From positions 1 to 64,000 of the forward strand of contig JBBHKE010003105.1 in assembly GCA_037447655.1 (NCBI GenBank): a stretch of 64,000 nt of DNA, given 5' to 3'. Within the stretch, counting starts at the first letter, position 1; each line of letters begins with the position of its first letter. This document shows, piece by piece, positions 16,252-29,171 of the stretch. The translations under genes were made by a program, and so were the position numbers. The notes beneath the pieces are model-generated. The model searched no databases and had not been told where the DNA came from. It saw nothing but the letters and a program-made list of their open reading frames with translations. This DNA comes from Zygnema cylindricum (taxonomy: Eukaryota; Streptophyta; Zygnematophyceae; Zygnematales; Zygnemataceae).

Positions 16252-18598
16252 GAAAAATGTCAGTGAAAAAAAAAAAAAAAAACAAAAATCAGTGTATTGT
16301 GAAAAGTTGGGTTTAAAAAAAAAATATCAGGTTATAAATTTGCAAGAAAACAGGAAAAGTTGAGAAGGAGAGAGGACTGTTTAAAAAGAAACAAAAGAAC
16401 TAGAAATAGAGAGGATTGTTTCTTTTTTTGTTTAGTGAGAATATTTTGAGATTAGTATACAAATTCCGATGTACGTTTTACTTTTTTCACATAAACATTT
16501 TTGTATTTTTTTATGAATCCGGTCTTAGTTTTGTTTCTATCTCTTGCTTTGGCTTTATTTTTGGCCTCAATTTTTTTACTTAGTTTCTTAACTTAATTTT
16601 CATACCTTTATTTAGTTGTTTTGTTGTTTTCTCGACTTAGTTGGACTTAGTTTTAAAAAAAAAAAAAAACTTTGTAGTTTCTTAAATTTGTTTCCTTTAC
16701 TTAGTTTTCTACTTTTAAGTTTTATTTGTCTCGTTGTTTTTACTCAATCTTCTCGACTTAATTTTTTAGTTTTTTGACTTTCCTTCAAAAAAAAAAAAGA
16801 GACGATGTCGGCTTCCGTACTTTCCTATGAGAAAGTTTTTTTTTTGCTCGATTGCCCGGTTTTCTGAAATATAAAAGAAAAATAAGAAAGAAGCGAAGAA
16901 TTGAAGAATATAAGTGATTGTGTTTTGTGCAAAATAAAAGCAAAATTAACAAAAAATAGAAGAAAAATATTATTATTTTTTCTTTCACCACCAGTGATAA
17001 TGTTGGTGATTTATTGCCTCGACATTAGTTTCTCATTTTTTGGTCGGGGGGTGATTTTGGTTTTGCTCCTGTCATTGTTCTTGTCATGGTAATTTTCCTT
17101 TCCGTCACTTTGTAAGGCAAAATGTTGTATGCCCCCTTTTTTTGGTGCTTTTCTCCAATCTTATTGTGGAGGTACTTAACACAGGTTTAAGAGTGAATTA
17201 TCGAGGCCACACAATAAGGTCATTTTTACCACTCGATTTAAGCTTATCTTTTCATGCCTGTTTTCACTCTTGTGGGAGGCTTAATTCCGAAGTTTTTCTA
17301 ACGGTCACACTCATTCTTCTTACGATTTTTCTTCATGCCTCATTGGTTCCCCGCCGTTTCTTCAGTTTAGACTTGCCCTACTATATCCTGTATTATAAGT
17401 TGCTTGCGAGACCATATTCTTTGAGCCAGTTGGTGTCCAAGGTTCGTTGCTTCCATGAGGATGAGATGATTCCGATACGCAGTACTGTTCTTATTTGCAA
17501 CTTTTTCATGGTATTGCAATTTTTGTGAATGACCTTGTATTATGTTACTGTGCTACTATTATGTAGACTAAAAGTATTATGTTCTTACATAATGTTGCTT
17601 TGAATCGTCGTGTTGAGAACAAAAAACGAAAGGTAAAATGGAAAATGAAAAACCGAACATCTATGGAAGCAAACTGAAAGAAAAAACAATGCGAAAGAAA
17701 CTAACACACAAACAAGGGCAAGCCGACAAAATTTAAAAAGTATAAATAACTTGATTTATTCAACAACACTAAAAAGCTAGAGAAGAAAAATGACTTTTTT
17801 GAATTTTAAGTTTAACTAAAAAGGAGTAATTTTTTGAAAAGACAACGACTATGAATATGCCAACCGAGGAGCATATTACCTATCGAAACAATTTTTTAAC
17901 ACCCGTCTCCGTTGATCCATCATGTTTTTTATTTTTTTTTCCTCCATAATCGTCGAGGATCAACTACAACAACTGCATATAAGTGTCCGAAAAAAAAAAA
18001 AAGTGAAAACATAACAACAGCTATTTCAAATAGTGCTGTCGAAGTTTGGGTTTGGTTTTTAGAAAGCTCCATTGGCAATAAAACATCCAAACCTCAAATA
18101 CTTTTTTTCTAAAAGCTATTCGCAACTGATATATAAACGAGGTTTCCACTTTTTTGCTCCTTTGTTTTTCCTCACCAATTAATGTCCTCACGGGCTGGGA
18201 AACTCGCAAACCTCCCCTCACTCCCTCTTACTAAGTAAAACGAACACAACATTTCTATCTCAGCGACCGTTCCCTGTTTCTATCTCTCGTCTTCCGACCA
18301 CCTCTTTCTTCTCTTCCCCTCCTCTCTCTCTCTCCTCCTATCGCTCTCTCCCCTCTTCTTAAACCAGCAGAAGAAACACTTGCCATCGGTTTTAACTCGC
18401 ACATTTGAGGTTTTGACTCTCATGTAGTTTGTCCTATATTGCCAGTTTTCCCTCTCCACCACTGCCAATATATTTTTCCTCCTTCACTTCAATTCCTTCT
18501 GCCAATATATTTCTTCGCAACACCAGAAAAAATCGAAGAAAAAACAGAAAAAACGGGAAAAAAACGAAAAAAACTGGAAAAAGCGGTTTTTGCAGAAA
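16252..18598. other. Convergent intergenic region between NTMT1 and the FkbM gene
   Basis: The region is AT-rich with TTTAGTT / CTTAGTTTT direct repeats around 16530-16780. An open frame of 128 codons at 17142-17528 has no recognisable domain and I do not call it a gene. A stretch at about 17560-17700 (GAACAAAAAACGAAAGG, AATGCGAAAGAAAC) resembles the dispersed repeat near 38785. Confidence 0.4.
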
Positions 18599-21500
18599 TC
18601 ACACCTTGTCCGGGTTTCGAATGGGAGAAAATTTGCTCATCCGAGCGAAAGCAATCTCCTGTTTATTTGCACTCGTGTGAACCACTCTGTATCCTTTACT
18701 CTTCAAAATTCGAATACATTCGGCTTTCCTCGAGGCTCCGTCCTTCATCATTCTTTCGTGAAACTCGATTAAGATTTGATCCGCGGGAATCGGTTTGTTT
18801 CGGAAATCGTCCGATAAACAAATATCCATTTCCACACCCTCGACGTCCATTTTAAGGACATCGACCCATTTATGTTCGTGCATACATAAAAACGTTCTAA
18901 ACCGCAAAACCGCAGCTTGAAAACCTCCGTCGCGATAATTCACTTTCAAGTCTCCCAAAGCGACAGCTGTCCTCGATTGGATTTTCGGGTTCCTCGATTG
19001 GAAAAAAGTGACCACTCCGTCAGTGCTCGCTAACCCTAATTGCATAAACTTGAACCGCTCCGGTATTTCGTCTTTATTATGAATTTTGAAATTCGCTTTC
19101 ACTTTCACGGTATCAATGGTGGGATCGAAAGCATATACCTGCAAAAAAACTCACTGTAAATCTTTAAACTCTACTACTAGCTTAAACCCTAATTGCAAAA
19201 AAAAAAATCATAAATCTTCCTCCTCGTGACAAGCTAATCTTATGAACAATGACCCAAAACTATACTTGAATTTTATATTACTATACGAAGTTAACTAGGT
19301 GGTGTTCATTTGTCCAAAAAAAAACTGAAGTCAACAAAATGGCTAATACAACTAAAAACTACATATTAAATTGAGTAAAAAAGACACTACCACAATCAAA
19401 GGCTCCAATAAAGAGAAACTCCTAGTTTTGTTAAGAAATTCTTGTAAAAACATTTTAGTTGTTTTGAGTTCATACAAAAGAAGAGTGAAATACATCAATT
19501 ATTCAAGAATCGAACCTCTCCTTAATCCTTGGAGAAAAAAAAAGGGCCATTGTAACATCCAATATATGACTACAAAGACTGTACTTCCCACGAAAAAAAA
19601 AACTCATTACTTCAAACCTTGTTAAATCCCTCAAACAAAAAAAAAACACTTTCCAAACAAAAAAAAAACACTTTCCGAAAAAAAACCTTTTCGGAGAAGT
19701 TTCTTAGACTTTGGAGAAAAAACACAAAGGACTCACCGTGAGTCCCATATCGACCAAATGATTGTCAAAACTGACGTCTCCTCCTATACCAAAAGAATAA
19801 ACGATCCCTCCCTCCTCCAAACGGTCTCCACATAAAATCCAAGCTCCATAATTATCGGAAGCTCGTCCTCCAATAAGCTGTAACCGGCAGCTGTCAACAA
19901 CAGGAGGAAATTTTGATTCCTCGGAGTCACTAAATATTACCGGGCTTCCGATCTTATTGGTTACAACTTCCTTCGGAGGTGTCGTGTTAAAAAAGTTTTT
20001 TTGTTTGAAAAAGTTTGAGATTAAATCCAAAAGGCTCCCTGTCCCTCCCTCGGATTGTCTATCGGGAGTATTCTGTAAAATGTGCCGTTCCGTTCTGAGA
20101 AAAAAAACATACATATATATACGTATATATATATTTATATATATATATATAAATGTATATAGAAACAAAAAACAAAAAAACAAAAAACAGAAAAACAAAA
20201 AACTTTCGTATGTCAAAAAAAATGAGCCATTATACTTGGATGTCCAAAATAACAAACGATCGAGATCTACAAATAAGACAAAAAGTGACGAATATAAAGT
20301 CAGAAAAGTACGAAACTCTGCGAGTAAGAAGAAACGAAAACTTCCGAGATAATGAAGAAGCATAGCTTGCCAAAAATAACAAACAATTAAAATTGACAAA
20401 GAAACATTCATTAATTTTCTCCGTCTCCCCCTCTCCCTCTCTCCCTCTCTCCCTCTCTCCTTTCCTCCCTCCCTCTCCTCCCTCAACCAAAATTTCTTGT
20501 CTTTTCCTAAACTGGTCACTCTCCCTCCCTCTCTCCCTATATCACACTCTCTTGCTCTCTCTCGCTTTCTCTCTCCCTACCCATTATTTTATCTCTCCCT
20601 TCCTCTCTCTAAGTTACAATAGAAAGAAAAACAATAATACTGCCAAAAAAAGCCCAAAATGATTCAAAATAAACTGAAAAAAAAAACTACCACACTAAAG
20701 ATAATAGAGAAAAAGGTCATCCAATTAATGAAGTCAACATACTATAATTTCCACTACACCTCCCATATATTAAAGAGTTAGTGAATTATTAGGGTTAACG
20801 ATCTATTAAGATTAATAAAAGTTATGTTTTGCAATGTGGCTTTTCGTGGGCCACTTAACTAAATAGCGTTATCAACACTATTTTCTGATTTTTTGAGTAA
20901 AAAAACAAGACTTGTTATTAACAGTACTTTATGATATAAACACTATTTTCTGATTTCGAGTCAAAAAAACACTACTTAATATTAACACTATTTTACAATT
21001 TCGAGTCTTAAAAACACAACTTGAAATTAAAGTGATTAACTCTAATAGCGATGGGAGGTGCACTTAAATCAAATGTTAACACCGATAAAAACAATAAATA
21101 TAACAGTCATTGCCGAAAAGAAACAGTAAAAAGGCAAAAAACTTGGATTGAAACAGAAGCCACGATCCAAATTTTTAATCACAAAAAAGGAGAGTTGTGT
21201 GATTAGGGTTTTTTTGGCTTGTTAAAAATAGATAAAGAAACCCTAATCATACAACTGACAGTGGGAGACTAAATATTTAGCAAATATGAAGTTGCCTCCA
21301 GTAAGAAAAAAAAGGGTACTAAGAGGTGAAGAAACCCTAATCATATAACTGATATTAGTAGTGGACTGAATATCTAACAAAGTGAGAGAAAGAGAGAGAG
21401 AGAAGAGAGAGAGAGAGACAGAGAGTAGTAATGCCAGAAATGCTTTATCGTTTTCTGCCGTGAATAGTATGATCTATAGCCGTATCAAATCCTCTAAACC

Positions 21501-22213
21501 TTATTTTACCCAACGTTTTACACTGCTTTACATGGATTTTATGGAATAACTACTAAGACAACCAGAGGGCAGAAAAGAATAAAGTCAAAAACAACATTCA
21601 CTGCCATCGAAAAGAAAAGAACTCTATTTACTGAAGTACAATGAAGAATGATAATATTATTGTTAATAGCCTACGATATCAATATGAACTGAACCAAAAA
21701 AAGCAATTCTCTTAACATCAATCGCAAGAAAGATCAACATTGAATAAAATATTATCGCAAGATCTCCCTCTCCACCTCACACGGGTACTCACTCACAAGT
21801 AAACCTAAACCAGCATTCTTCATTCCTGTTGAGATCAACAACATCTATCAGATCCATGGTTCAAATGTGCGGAAACAATTTGAAAACTCTCCCTCTCCCT
21901 CTCCCTCCCCCTCTCCCTCCCTCGCTCTCTCCCTCTCCCCCTCTGCTTTATTTCTTTGTCTATAATAAGGTTTATAGCGATCAAAAATTATCTTTTTCTT
22001 CCTGTTCTGTTCCGGAGATCGAGGCACATCTTAATAAGTTTGTCTGTATCTCATTATTCGCTAATTTATATTATATAGACTTGTTTAAACTTTTTTATCC
22101 AAAAACAGTTGAAATGTGCAAAAACAATTGAATTTTTTTTGTGGTTACTTCGTCCTGTATGTATTTATATTGTGTTTTCGGGTAAAATACACTAATAGTA
22201 TGGAAAAACAACA

Positions 22214-22250
<37 letters not shown>

Positions 22251-23569
22251 GAGAGGGACAGAGGGAGGGAGAGAGGGAGGGGGACAAAGAGCGAGAGGAG
22301 AGGAGAGAGGAGAGAAAAGGGAAAGTAGAGAAGAGAGAGGGGAAAGAGGGGAGAGGGGAGGAGAAAAAATGCGAGAAGGAGAGTGGGGGGAAAAGAGAGA
22401 GGGAAAGAGAGAGGAAGAGAGAGAGGGAGAAAGAGAAAGAGAGAGCGAGGGAGAGAAAGACATGCCTTACAATGTGACAATTCTCACATCTGACATTAAC
22501 TGATAGTAAAAATGGTTTCTACCGGTAAACTTACCAGATTAATCTGACAACTTCAAATTGCAAGTCTGAGAAAAACTCGCATAATATTATACATATATAC
22601 ATACTAATTTGCACCTATTGCCTATTTAGTCATCTAAGATAATTCATGATTTCTGAAAACACTATACTTTATTACAAAGTTAAGATGTATCAGCTAATTG
22701 AGAAAACAATCCACAGTAAATATCAGTAAATGTTTTAAATACCTAATTATTAAGACTATACAAATATTTAGACTATATAAATTACATTACATTACATTAG
22801 AAAAATCATAAGTGTTTTTGCAGTCAACTTGACACATTATAATAAACAGTGTAAAGGAAAGATTAGTATTAAAGCTAAAACAACATCAATAACACTAATT
22901 TAGGGCAGAGTAACGTAACCAATTTAAAGGCACTTCCTTAAATAGTGTTATTAACATTATTTTTTAATTTTTGGTAGATCGAATGAGTGTTATTAACATT
23001 CATAACAATGGCCAGTGTAGTGTATGGTTTAAACGACAACCACCAAAGGTTTCAACGACAAAACCTTGTTTAAACGTTTAAACCTCGCTTAAAACAGATT
23101 TAAAAGAGAGAGCGCAACATTGCTGCCAATGATTCTACAGATTCTCAATCCAGATCTGTCATTTGACAAGAAAAAAATGAAAAAATAAAACAAAAAAAAA
23201 AAGATTTTCCTACCTATGGCTAAGCACATTCTCGATTCACCAGATCCATCATAACACAAAAAATAAGGAAAAAAAAATAAAGGAAAAAAAATAAAGGAAA
23301 AAAAAAAACAAAAGAAATTACCTTTGTTGTGCACTAATAGCTGGATCAACACCTGGCAAAACCTCATCCTTACGATCGTACCGCAGTCCTAGAATCCCCA
23401 ACTGTACGATTAGAGCAATAATGAACAGAATGTGCCACGTGCTGATGCAGCTCTTGTTTGTCCTTTTCCTAGAATCCGAAGGAGTGGCCGTACGAGTTTG
23501 AGAGGAGGAAGAAGAGGGGCCATAGCGAACTCGAAAAGGCGATCTCGGAGATGCGCGTGGCGCAGACAT
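18599..23569 (-). CDS. FkbM-type SAM-dependent methyltransferase with N-terminal membrane anchor
   Basis: Three exons, 23569-23322, 20094-19737 and 19138-18599, have clean AG/GT borders and closing phases, giving 381 residues. Residues 1-44 are Ser/Arg-rich and probably cytosolic. Residues of about 45-62 (WHILFIIALIVQLGILGL) form one membrane segment, predicting a type II Golgi/ER protein. A stalk follows to about residue 150. The methyltransferase fold then carries VYSFGIGGDVSFD (SAM motif I), VYAFDPT (acidic loop of motif II) and VDVLKMDVEGVEMD (residues about 292-305), the FkbM hallmark, and ends in ILIEFHERM and a short tail. FkbM enzymes O-methylate hydroxyl groups of sugars or polyketides; the substrate here cannot be inferred. 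The 3.2-kb first intron could hide another exon, but the phase match (AG joined to A) makes direct joining plausible. Confidence 0.85.
20095..23321 (-). other. Large intron of the FkbM gene, filled with simple repeats and TIR-element remnants
   Basis: The intron holds a TATATA tract (20110-20160) next to the exon 2 acceptor, CCCTCT tracts (20415-20620 and 21890-21945) and a GAGAGG tract (22215-22455). It also holds two degenerate TIR-type remnants. One spans about 20850-21062, with AAATAGCGTTATCAACAC on the left and CTCTAATAGCGATGGGAGGTG on the right. The other lies around 22920-23010. No further exon was recognised. Confidence 0.5.
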
Positions 23570-23764
23570 GGTTTGTTTCTTTCTGATTTGTTTTTTCCTG
23601 TTTTGTCTTTTTCTGTTTTGTTTCTTCTGATTTGTTTCTTCTGTTTTGTCTCTTCTGTTTTGTTTCTTTTTTTTATTTTTCCCGGGTAAAGATCAAATGT
23701 TGGTTTTTTACTTTTAAAGATCAAGTGTTGTTGCAAGTATTTGTAGTTTTAAAAGCTATAAATT

Positions 23765-23789
23765 TCCTCTCCTTCTTTCTCTCTCTCTC

Positions 23790-23828
<39 letters not shown>

Positions 23829-23965
23829 CTCTACCTCTCTCTCTCTTTCCTTCTCTCTCTCCCTCTTTGTCTTTCTCTCTTTTTTCTCTCTCTTTTCCCC
23901 TCTCTCTCTCTCTGTCTCTGACTCACTCCTCTCGCTGTTTCTCTCTCCCTCTTTCTCCTCCACTC
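23765..23965. repeat. CT-rich microsatellite upstream of the FkbM start
   Basis: A TCTCTC/TTTCTC tract on the plus strand. It reads as a GA-rich tract in the presumed promoter or 5' leader of the minus-strand FkbM gene. Confidence 0.8.
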
Positions 23966-24377
23966 TCTTTATTAAAGCTCCAAACCCTAAGTTCAAAGTT
24001 GAGACAGTCACAATGCTCGAAACAGACAAAATAGTCGAAAAAGACAAAATAGTCAAAAAAGACAAAATAGTCGAAATGATGAAACGTGGTCAACACTATT
24101 GCTCATTACAATTCCATTCGATTCACTTTAGGTATGGAAGAAGGAAGAGGATCAATATCACTCAATTTATTACTCTTTGAAAAAAATAAGTTTATTGATT
24201 TATCACTCATATCTTTTACTTACATCATAAATTCAACAAACAGACATGTCAACTCAAGACTTACAAAAAAATTTAGAAAAAAAAGACACAAAAAAATTGA
24301 GAAAAAAAGAAAAAAATTTCGAGTTGAAAAGCGGGGCATTTACCCTAGGAAAGGAAAAAGTCTTTAACAGTACAGTA

Positions 24378-24838
24378 CACCGTGAATTGAGAATAGGGAT
24401 AGTGCTTCTTTTGCCACTTAAAACAACTTTTCTCCGTACACACTTGTCGTTTTATGGATCTGACGGTTGCGATTGAAAGGTAAGATTCACACCTTCCGAT
24501 TGTCGGTCTCCGTCTGAAAATCGGACAGGTGTGTACGGAGAAAAGATGCTTTATGTGGAGAAAAAATTATTAACACTACAGTACAGTACTATAGCTTATT
24601 AACTTGCGTTCTAAAAGTACAATACTGTAGCGTTAATGCATTTTTACTTTTTTTATGTTCTTCAAGACTACAGTACTGTAATGTATTTTTCTCCGTGCAC
24701 ACACGTCGGATTCTTTATCTGACGGTCTCGATGGAAAGATACGAAGGGGTTGGCGGTATTCGAATGGACTCGGCCATGTGTGCACGGAGAAAAAATGAAT
24801 GGCAACAAAAACAATGTTGCTAACAGATCTACGGCGTA
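24378..24838. mobile_element. Two diverged family B fold-back MITEs in tandem
   Basis: The first copy (24378 to about 24570) begins CACCGTGAATTG after TA. It contains inverted arms TTTTCTCCGTACACACTTGT and GGTGTGTACGGAGAAAAG. The second (about 24655-24838) has TTTTTCTCCGTGCACACACG and its complement and ends CTACGGCGTA. Both match the elements at 9243 and 35563. CAGTACTGTA-type palindromes surround and join them. Confidence 0.7.
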
Positions 24839-25559
24839 GTGGTGTGTACTGAAGTCTGAAGACTACAGTAACTGTAGAGTACCGTAGATGCAGTTCAAGC
24901 CGTATTTTAAAAATTCTAAAAAATGCGGGGATTTCGTGCGCACACTGCACGAAATAGGGCAGCCGTGTGCAAATTTCCGTTAGAAACATTTCGAGCGTCT
25001 AATTTGAGGAATTTCATACCTTCCGTGCGTGTAATCGCACTAAATACTCGCACGTTCTAGAAAACCAATTAAAGTATGTAAGCTAAATGAGATCCAATCA
25101 GATCCGCTAGAAAAAGTGTTTTGTTGGAAGTACAAGGACCAGATCTCCAAAAGCAAAATTTCTTTGGTCTCTGGGAGATTTAAGTCTGGCACGAGTAAAA
25201 CGACTAAAGCCAATCACGTTACATTCATAAGCGTGTGAAGCTTGGACGGCATGGCTTGTTTTATGACTTCTTCGTGCAGAAATAGCGCAGTGGGTTCCCC
25301 GCCAAATTTCGACAATGATTTCACTTTTACGTAAAACCAGATCCGCAGCCACAGTAATATATTTAAATTTCAATCATATTTAACCACGCTAAATTTAGCT
25401 CCATGTTTTAGCTGTCATAAGTGTGCTACAGTACTGTACCTATGCCGTACATTTGTACGCAGCTGTGATTGAAAAGTACATAAGTACACTGACGAAGTGA
25501 AGGTTCAACACATAGATGTCCCATGCGCATAACCCTTGCAGGATAAATTAAAAAGCACG
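24839..25559. other. Spacer before the retrotransposon, no gene assigned
   Basis: A minus-strand frame at 25107-25373 ends with NFAFGDLVLVLPT, which faintly recalls the FKVGDLVLV block after LTR-retrotransposon integrases. The rest does not support this, and I leave it unassigned. Confidence 0.3.
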
Positions 25560-25577
25560 ATGGTAAACCATCTGAGT
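25560..25577. repeat. Shared palindromic motif ATGGTAAACCATCTGAGT at the retrotransposon 3' end
   Basis: The 18-base motif lies about 195 bases downstream of the retrotransposon frame end. It recurs exactly at 58665-58682 and 59291-59308, and in altered form at 60237-60254, each time followed by A-rich sequence. It is a candidate 3'-tail recognition element shared between the LINE and short elements. Confidence 0.7.
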
Positions 25578-25771
25578 CTGGGGGTACAAAAGGGGTGGCA
25601 TGACCAACACTGAAAAACAACAGTAAAAAACAAAAAGAGCGACAAGAACACACCCTAAAAAAGGAAGCAACAACAAGGAAAATAAAAGCACCCTAACTCA
25701 AAATGAAAAGCACGACAACTCACAAAAACAAAAATACAAACCCCAACCACAACCCTAACTCAATTGAATAT

Positions 25772-28744
25772 CTACGAAAAACAACCCCGTAAGTCCCCCC
25801 GGCCCGGGGGAGCACGTTGAGGGAGTTCCGGAGCACGGCGACGATCCATAACCGCAACAGTCGATCGAAGGAGAATAGAAGCCTGCACTCGTTGTAGAGC
25901 CACAGATAAGCGTTGACGATAAAAAGAAGTAAGGACCGAAGGAGGAGGGCTCCCAGGTCCTCGACGCTCGAAAGCACGTCGAGCACAAGTACGGAGAAAC
26001 TCGTCCAGTGCAACACCCAAACAACCAAAGATCTCCACCGCCATCGGGATAAAGTCATCCATAGGGTCCCGGTGGGCATAATCACGCTCCTTCGCCTTAG
26101 CAGCATCACGAGCTGCCACCCCAACATGTCGAGCCGCCTGACCAACAACTGTAGCTGAAGTAGGGTTCGCCAGAACAATATCACCGAAAATGCGACGGGC
26201 ACCATCAAGCAAAACAACATCGATCCGACGCGAGGGAATAATATGAGAAACCTCTCGACGCACAGAAAAGCCCCCTTCTGAAGCAATAGTGGCAACGGTG
26301 TCTCGAATAGTGTCGTGCGCCTGGATCAAATCTCCCCCATGGGAGCAACGAAGCAAATGGACACCATCGGGCCCCAAGACACGACCACATGCACAAACAA
26401 GAGAGCCAAGTAAAGGAGGATGGGGGAGGCCGAGGCGAAACCGAAGGGCAGTGGTGAACTGAGCCGGTGAGAAACGGAGAGTGGACAAAATACGTGTGAT
26501 AAAAAGCCAAGACCCAGAACCAGGTCCACCACAAGAGAGAAGACGGGCACGAGAAGAATCGGAGGGAAGCGTCGTGAGAAGCTCGGATTTAATGGTGGCG
26601 ACAACCCGGTCGGAAATCGATTCTTGAACACGCTCAACAGATTTTGTAACAAGGGTCGAGAAAATCGGCACATCCACAAGGGAATGGGGAGGAAGAGAAC
26701 AAGACGCGTCCAATAGAGATCGGTGGAACGCGAACACACCGTCTGAAACCCGGGGGATAACAGTAGCTAGAACGGGGGTGTCCCCAGCCAAGAAACGGGA
26801 AACAAGAGTAGAGGCAATAAGACACCAACTTCCCAAATAGGCAGCTGGAGCAACACGAGCGGTCGATAATAGACCCAACCCCCTAGTAGAGACAGGGAGG
26901 GATGCTTGAATGCGGGCCGATGGCCCAGACTCGCGATCAAATGCCCCGCGACCTAATAGAGAGTGGAGGACGTCCATGAGGCGATCGTCAAAAGCCGAGA
27001 GAGAGGAGAGAAATGTCGAGGTGGGAGGGGAAGTACGAGTGAGGTAGGAAGGGCGGTGGGGAAAGCACCTGGTTAACATAGCAAAAGCAACTTGGGGATC
27101 GGGAAGGTGAGGAAGGTCGTCCACTTGGGCTAGATCTGTCTACAGAGCATCATGAAGGAATTGGGTCACGAAAGTATCTGAACCAAGGGGGCAACCTAGC
27201 ACACGAATGCCATCAGAGGGAGAAGGGGTTTGAAAACCAGGAGGGGTAAACGAAAGTGGAATATCATGAGGAGACTAAATAACACACTTCGACGGCTGAA
27301 CTAAAAGGTTGAGTTCGGCTAAACGTTCCCTGAAAAAATCATATGCCAACACGACTTGTTCTCTCGGCCCAATAATGTGCGTATCATCTGCGACCGAAGG
27401 AAAAAGGCAAGAAGGAAAGGCGGCTGCGGAGGCACAAAGGGCCCGGTAATGGGCAAGGGCGAACAAAGGTCCGCCGAGAGGGTCACCTTGGCGAGTGCCA
27501 GTAGCAGAGGAGAGAGGAATAATATCACCATCGGCCGAGAAGGAAAGGTTGCTTGTCAAAGAATAGAAAGCCCTCACAAAGGGGAACAATTGGACAATCG
27601 GAGATGGAGCCGCCATAAGCTCTGAAAAAATCACGTTCCGATCCACCATATTAAATGCATTGGAAACGTCGACTTGAAGGACCAACCAATCCGGATGTAC
27701 ATCCAACAAAGCCTGAATCCCATGGACCACGGCCTCACAACCTCCTCTCGTGGCCACTCCACACTGATGAGGAGCGAAATAATCATGGAAATCTGGTTGG
27801 AGTTGGAGACATATCGCACGAGCCACCAATCTATATAAAACCTCTCCCACGGCAATAGGGCGGATCCCACCATTAGGTTTGGCGATTGCCACAAGGCGGG
27901 ACGCCGTGAGAAGATCACAAATCCGAGGGGAAACATCCCCACTAGCTATAAGGGAACATACTCGAAAAAACACATCGAACGCCCGGGCACCCGATTCAGG
28001 GGGCAAAACATCGCGAAACAACTCATATACTGTGCCCGAGGGCCCCCCCGCTGAAAGGTGAGGAGAAGAGCTAAGAGCCTTAATGAAAACCTCCCGATCT
28101 AAAGTAAAACTCTCAGAAGGCTCAAAGGTGTGGATGGAAAGGGGTAAAGGGGAAGGGGCAGGGGGGTGGAGAGCTCGAAGGACCTCAATAGTGGAAGAAG
28201 ATCCGGGGGCAGGGGTGAATGGCTGTAGGGCCCAAACCGCTCGAGAAAGCTCACCAACTCGGCCTAAGTGAATCGCTCGACGATAAGAGGCCGGGACATC
28301 TGATGGCTTAGGTGGCCGACGTGGTATGAAAGAGGTGTTCGATACCCGATCCTCATGCTCGGCGTGGAGGGACTTCCAGTCACCCCGAAGGAATCGGCGA
28401 CAACGCGCCATAGTTTCTCTAGCCCCACTGCCCCCTCCACGACTTGGAAGGACTAGCACCCAGAGAGAGAACATAAGAAGTAGGTGCCAAGGAGCAATGT
28501 CCGCCGAGTTTGAAAAAATGTGGGACAAGGGGAGGTGGAGGGCATCTTGTACTATTGTCCTGACAGCCACAGGAATACGGGTGTACAATCGCGGGCGGGG
28601 GGCTCCCAAATCATAAGCTCCCAAAACATCTAACTCACGTACGAAATTCCAATCCTCATCTGTGGGGCCGGACGGGAGTGTGGTCGACAATGATTGAGGA
28701 GAGGTGATAGACAAAGGACCACCCAGGTTATACAATGTCGCCAA
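25772..28744 (-). pseudogene. Non-LTR retrotransposon frame: reverse transcriptase plus restriction-like endonuclease, broken
   Basis: A single frame of 991 codons is interrupted by two TAG codons (27275-27277 and 27140-27142) and ends in TAG. The reverse transcriptase shows SRLVAIAKPNGGIRPIAV, DWLVLQVDVSNAFNMVD, TGTRQGDPLGG and VADDTHI, the last in place of the usual YADD-type box. The C-terminal part has a CxCx9Hx3CxH cluster (CACGRVLGPDGVHLLRCSH) and then RRIDVVLLDG with GDIVL. This fits the zinc-knuckle plus restriction-like endonuclease layout of R2-like elements, which cleave and prime at the target DNA. Just upstream, in another frame, ECPGCHNLF followed by LHTRSWRH suggests an N-terminal zinc finger cut off by a frameshift. 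The GC content is higher than in neighbouring DNA. The copy as read is not intact. Confidence 0.9.
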
Positions 28745-29138
28745 CTCCGTGTATGAAGGGAAATGCCGGCCTCAGCGGCAAAAAGGTTATGACACCCAGG
28801 ACATTCCAAACGCCTCTAAGGTTTACGAGGTTTGGGCGGAGGTGGGGGAGGGAGAAGGGAATAAGAAGGGCTTCCGGACATGGTTAATATGTCAAAGACG
28901 ACATGGGAATTGGGAGGGTGAGAGGAAGAGAAAGCGTGGGAGAGGAAAATGAACCATGTGGGATGGATGGGGAAATTGGTAGGAACCAGAATGTAACATA
29001 AAGTTTGATGCCGGAAAAGAAAGGGGCGGGGGGAGTGGGGGGGGGAGGGGGGGGGGGGGGGGGAGGGGGGGGAAGAGTGTGGGAAAGAGAGGGTTCAATA
29101 ATCGGTTTTGGGTGTGTAAGTGGTATAGGTGAGGGGGT

Positions 29139-29171
<33 letters not shown>

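Noticed and set aside
17142-17528. 128-codon open frame in the NTMT1/FkbM spacer
   Set aside because: No domain, no convincing splice sites, and composition like the surrounding spacer.
25107-25373. Possible LTR-retrotransposon integrase tail (FGDLVLVLPT)
   Set aside because: A single short resemblance without the neighbouring conserved blocks.
27140-27277. Reassigned TAG codon in this organism
   Set aside because: TAG ends the well-supported WrbA-like gene at the expected place, so the two TAG codons in the retrotransposon are more simply decay.
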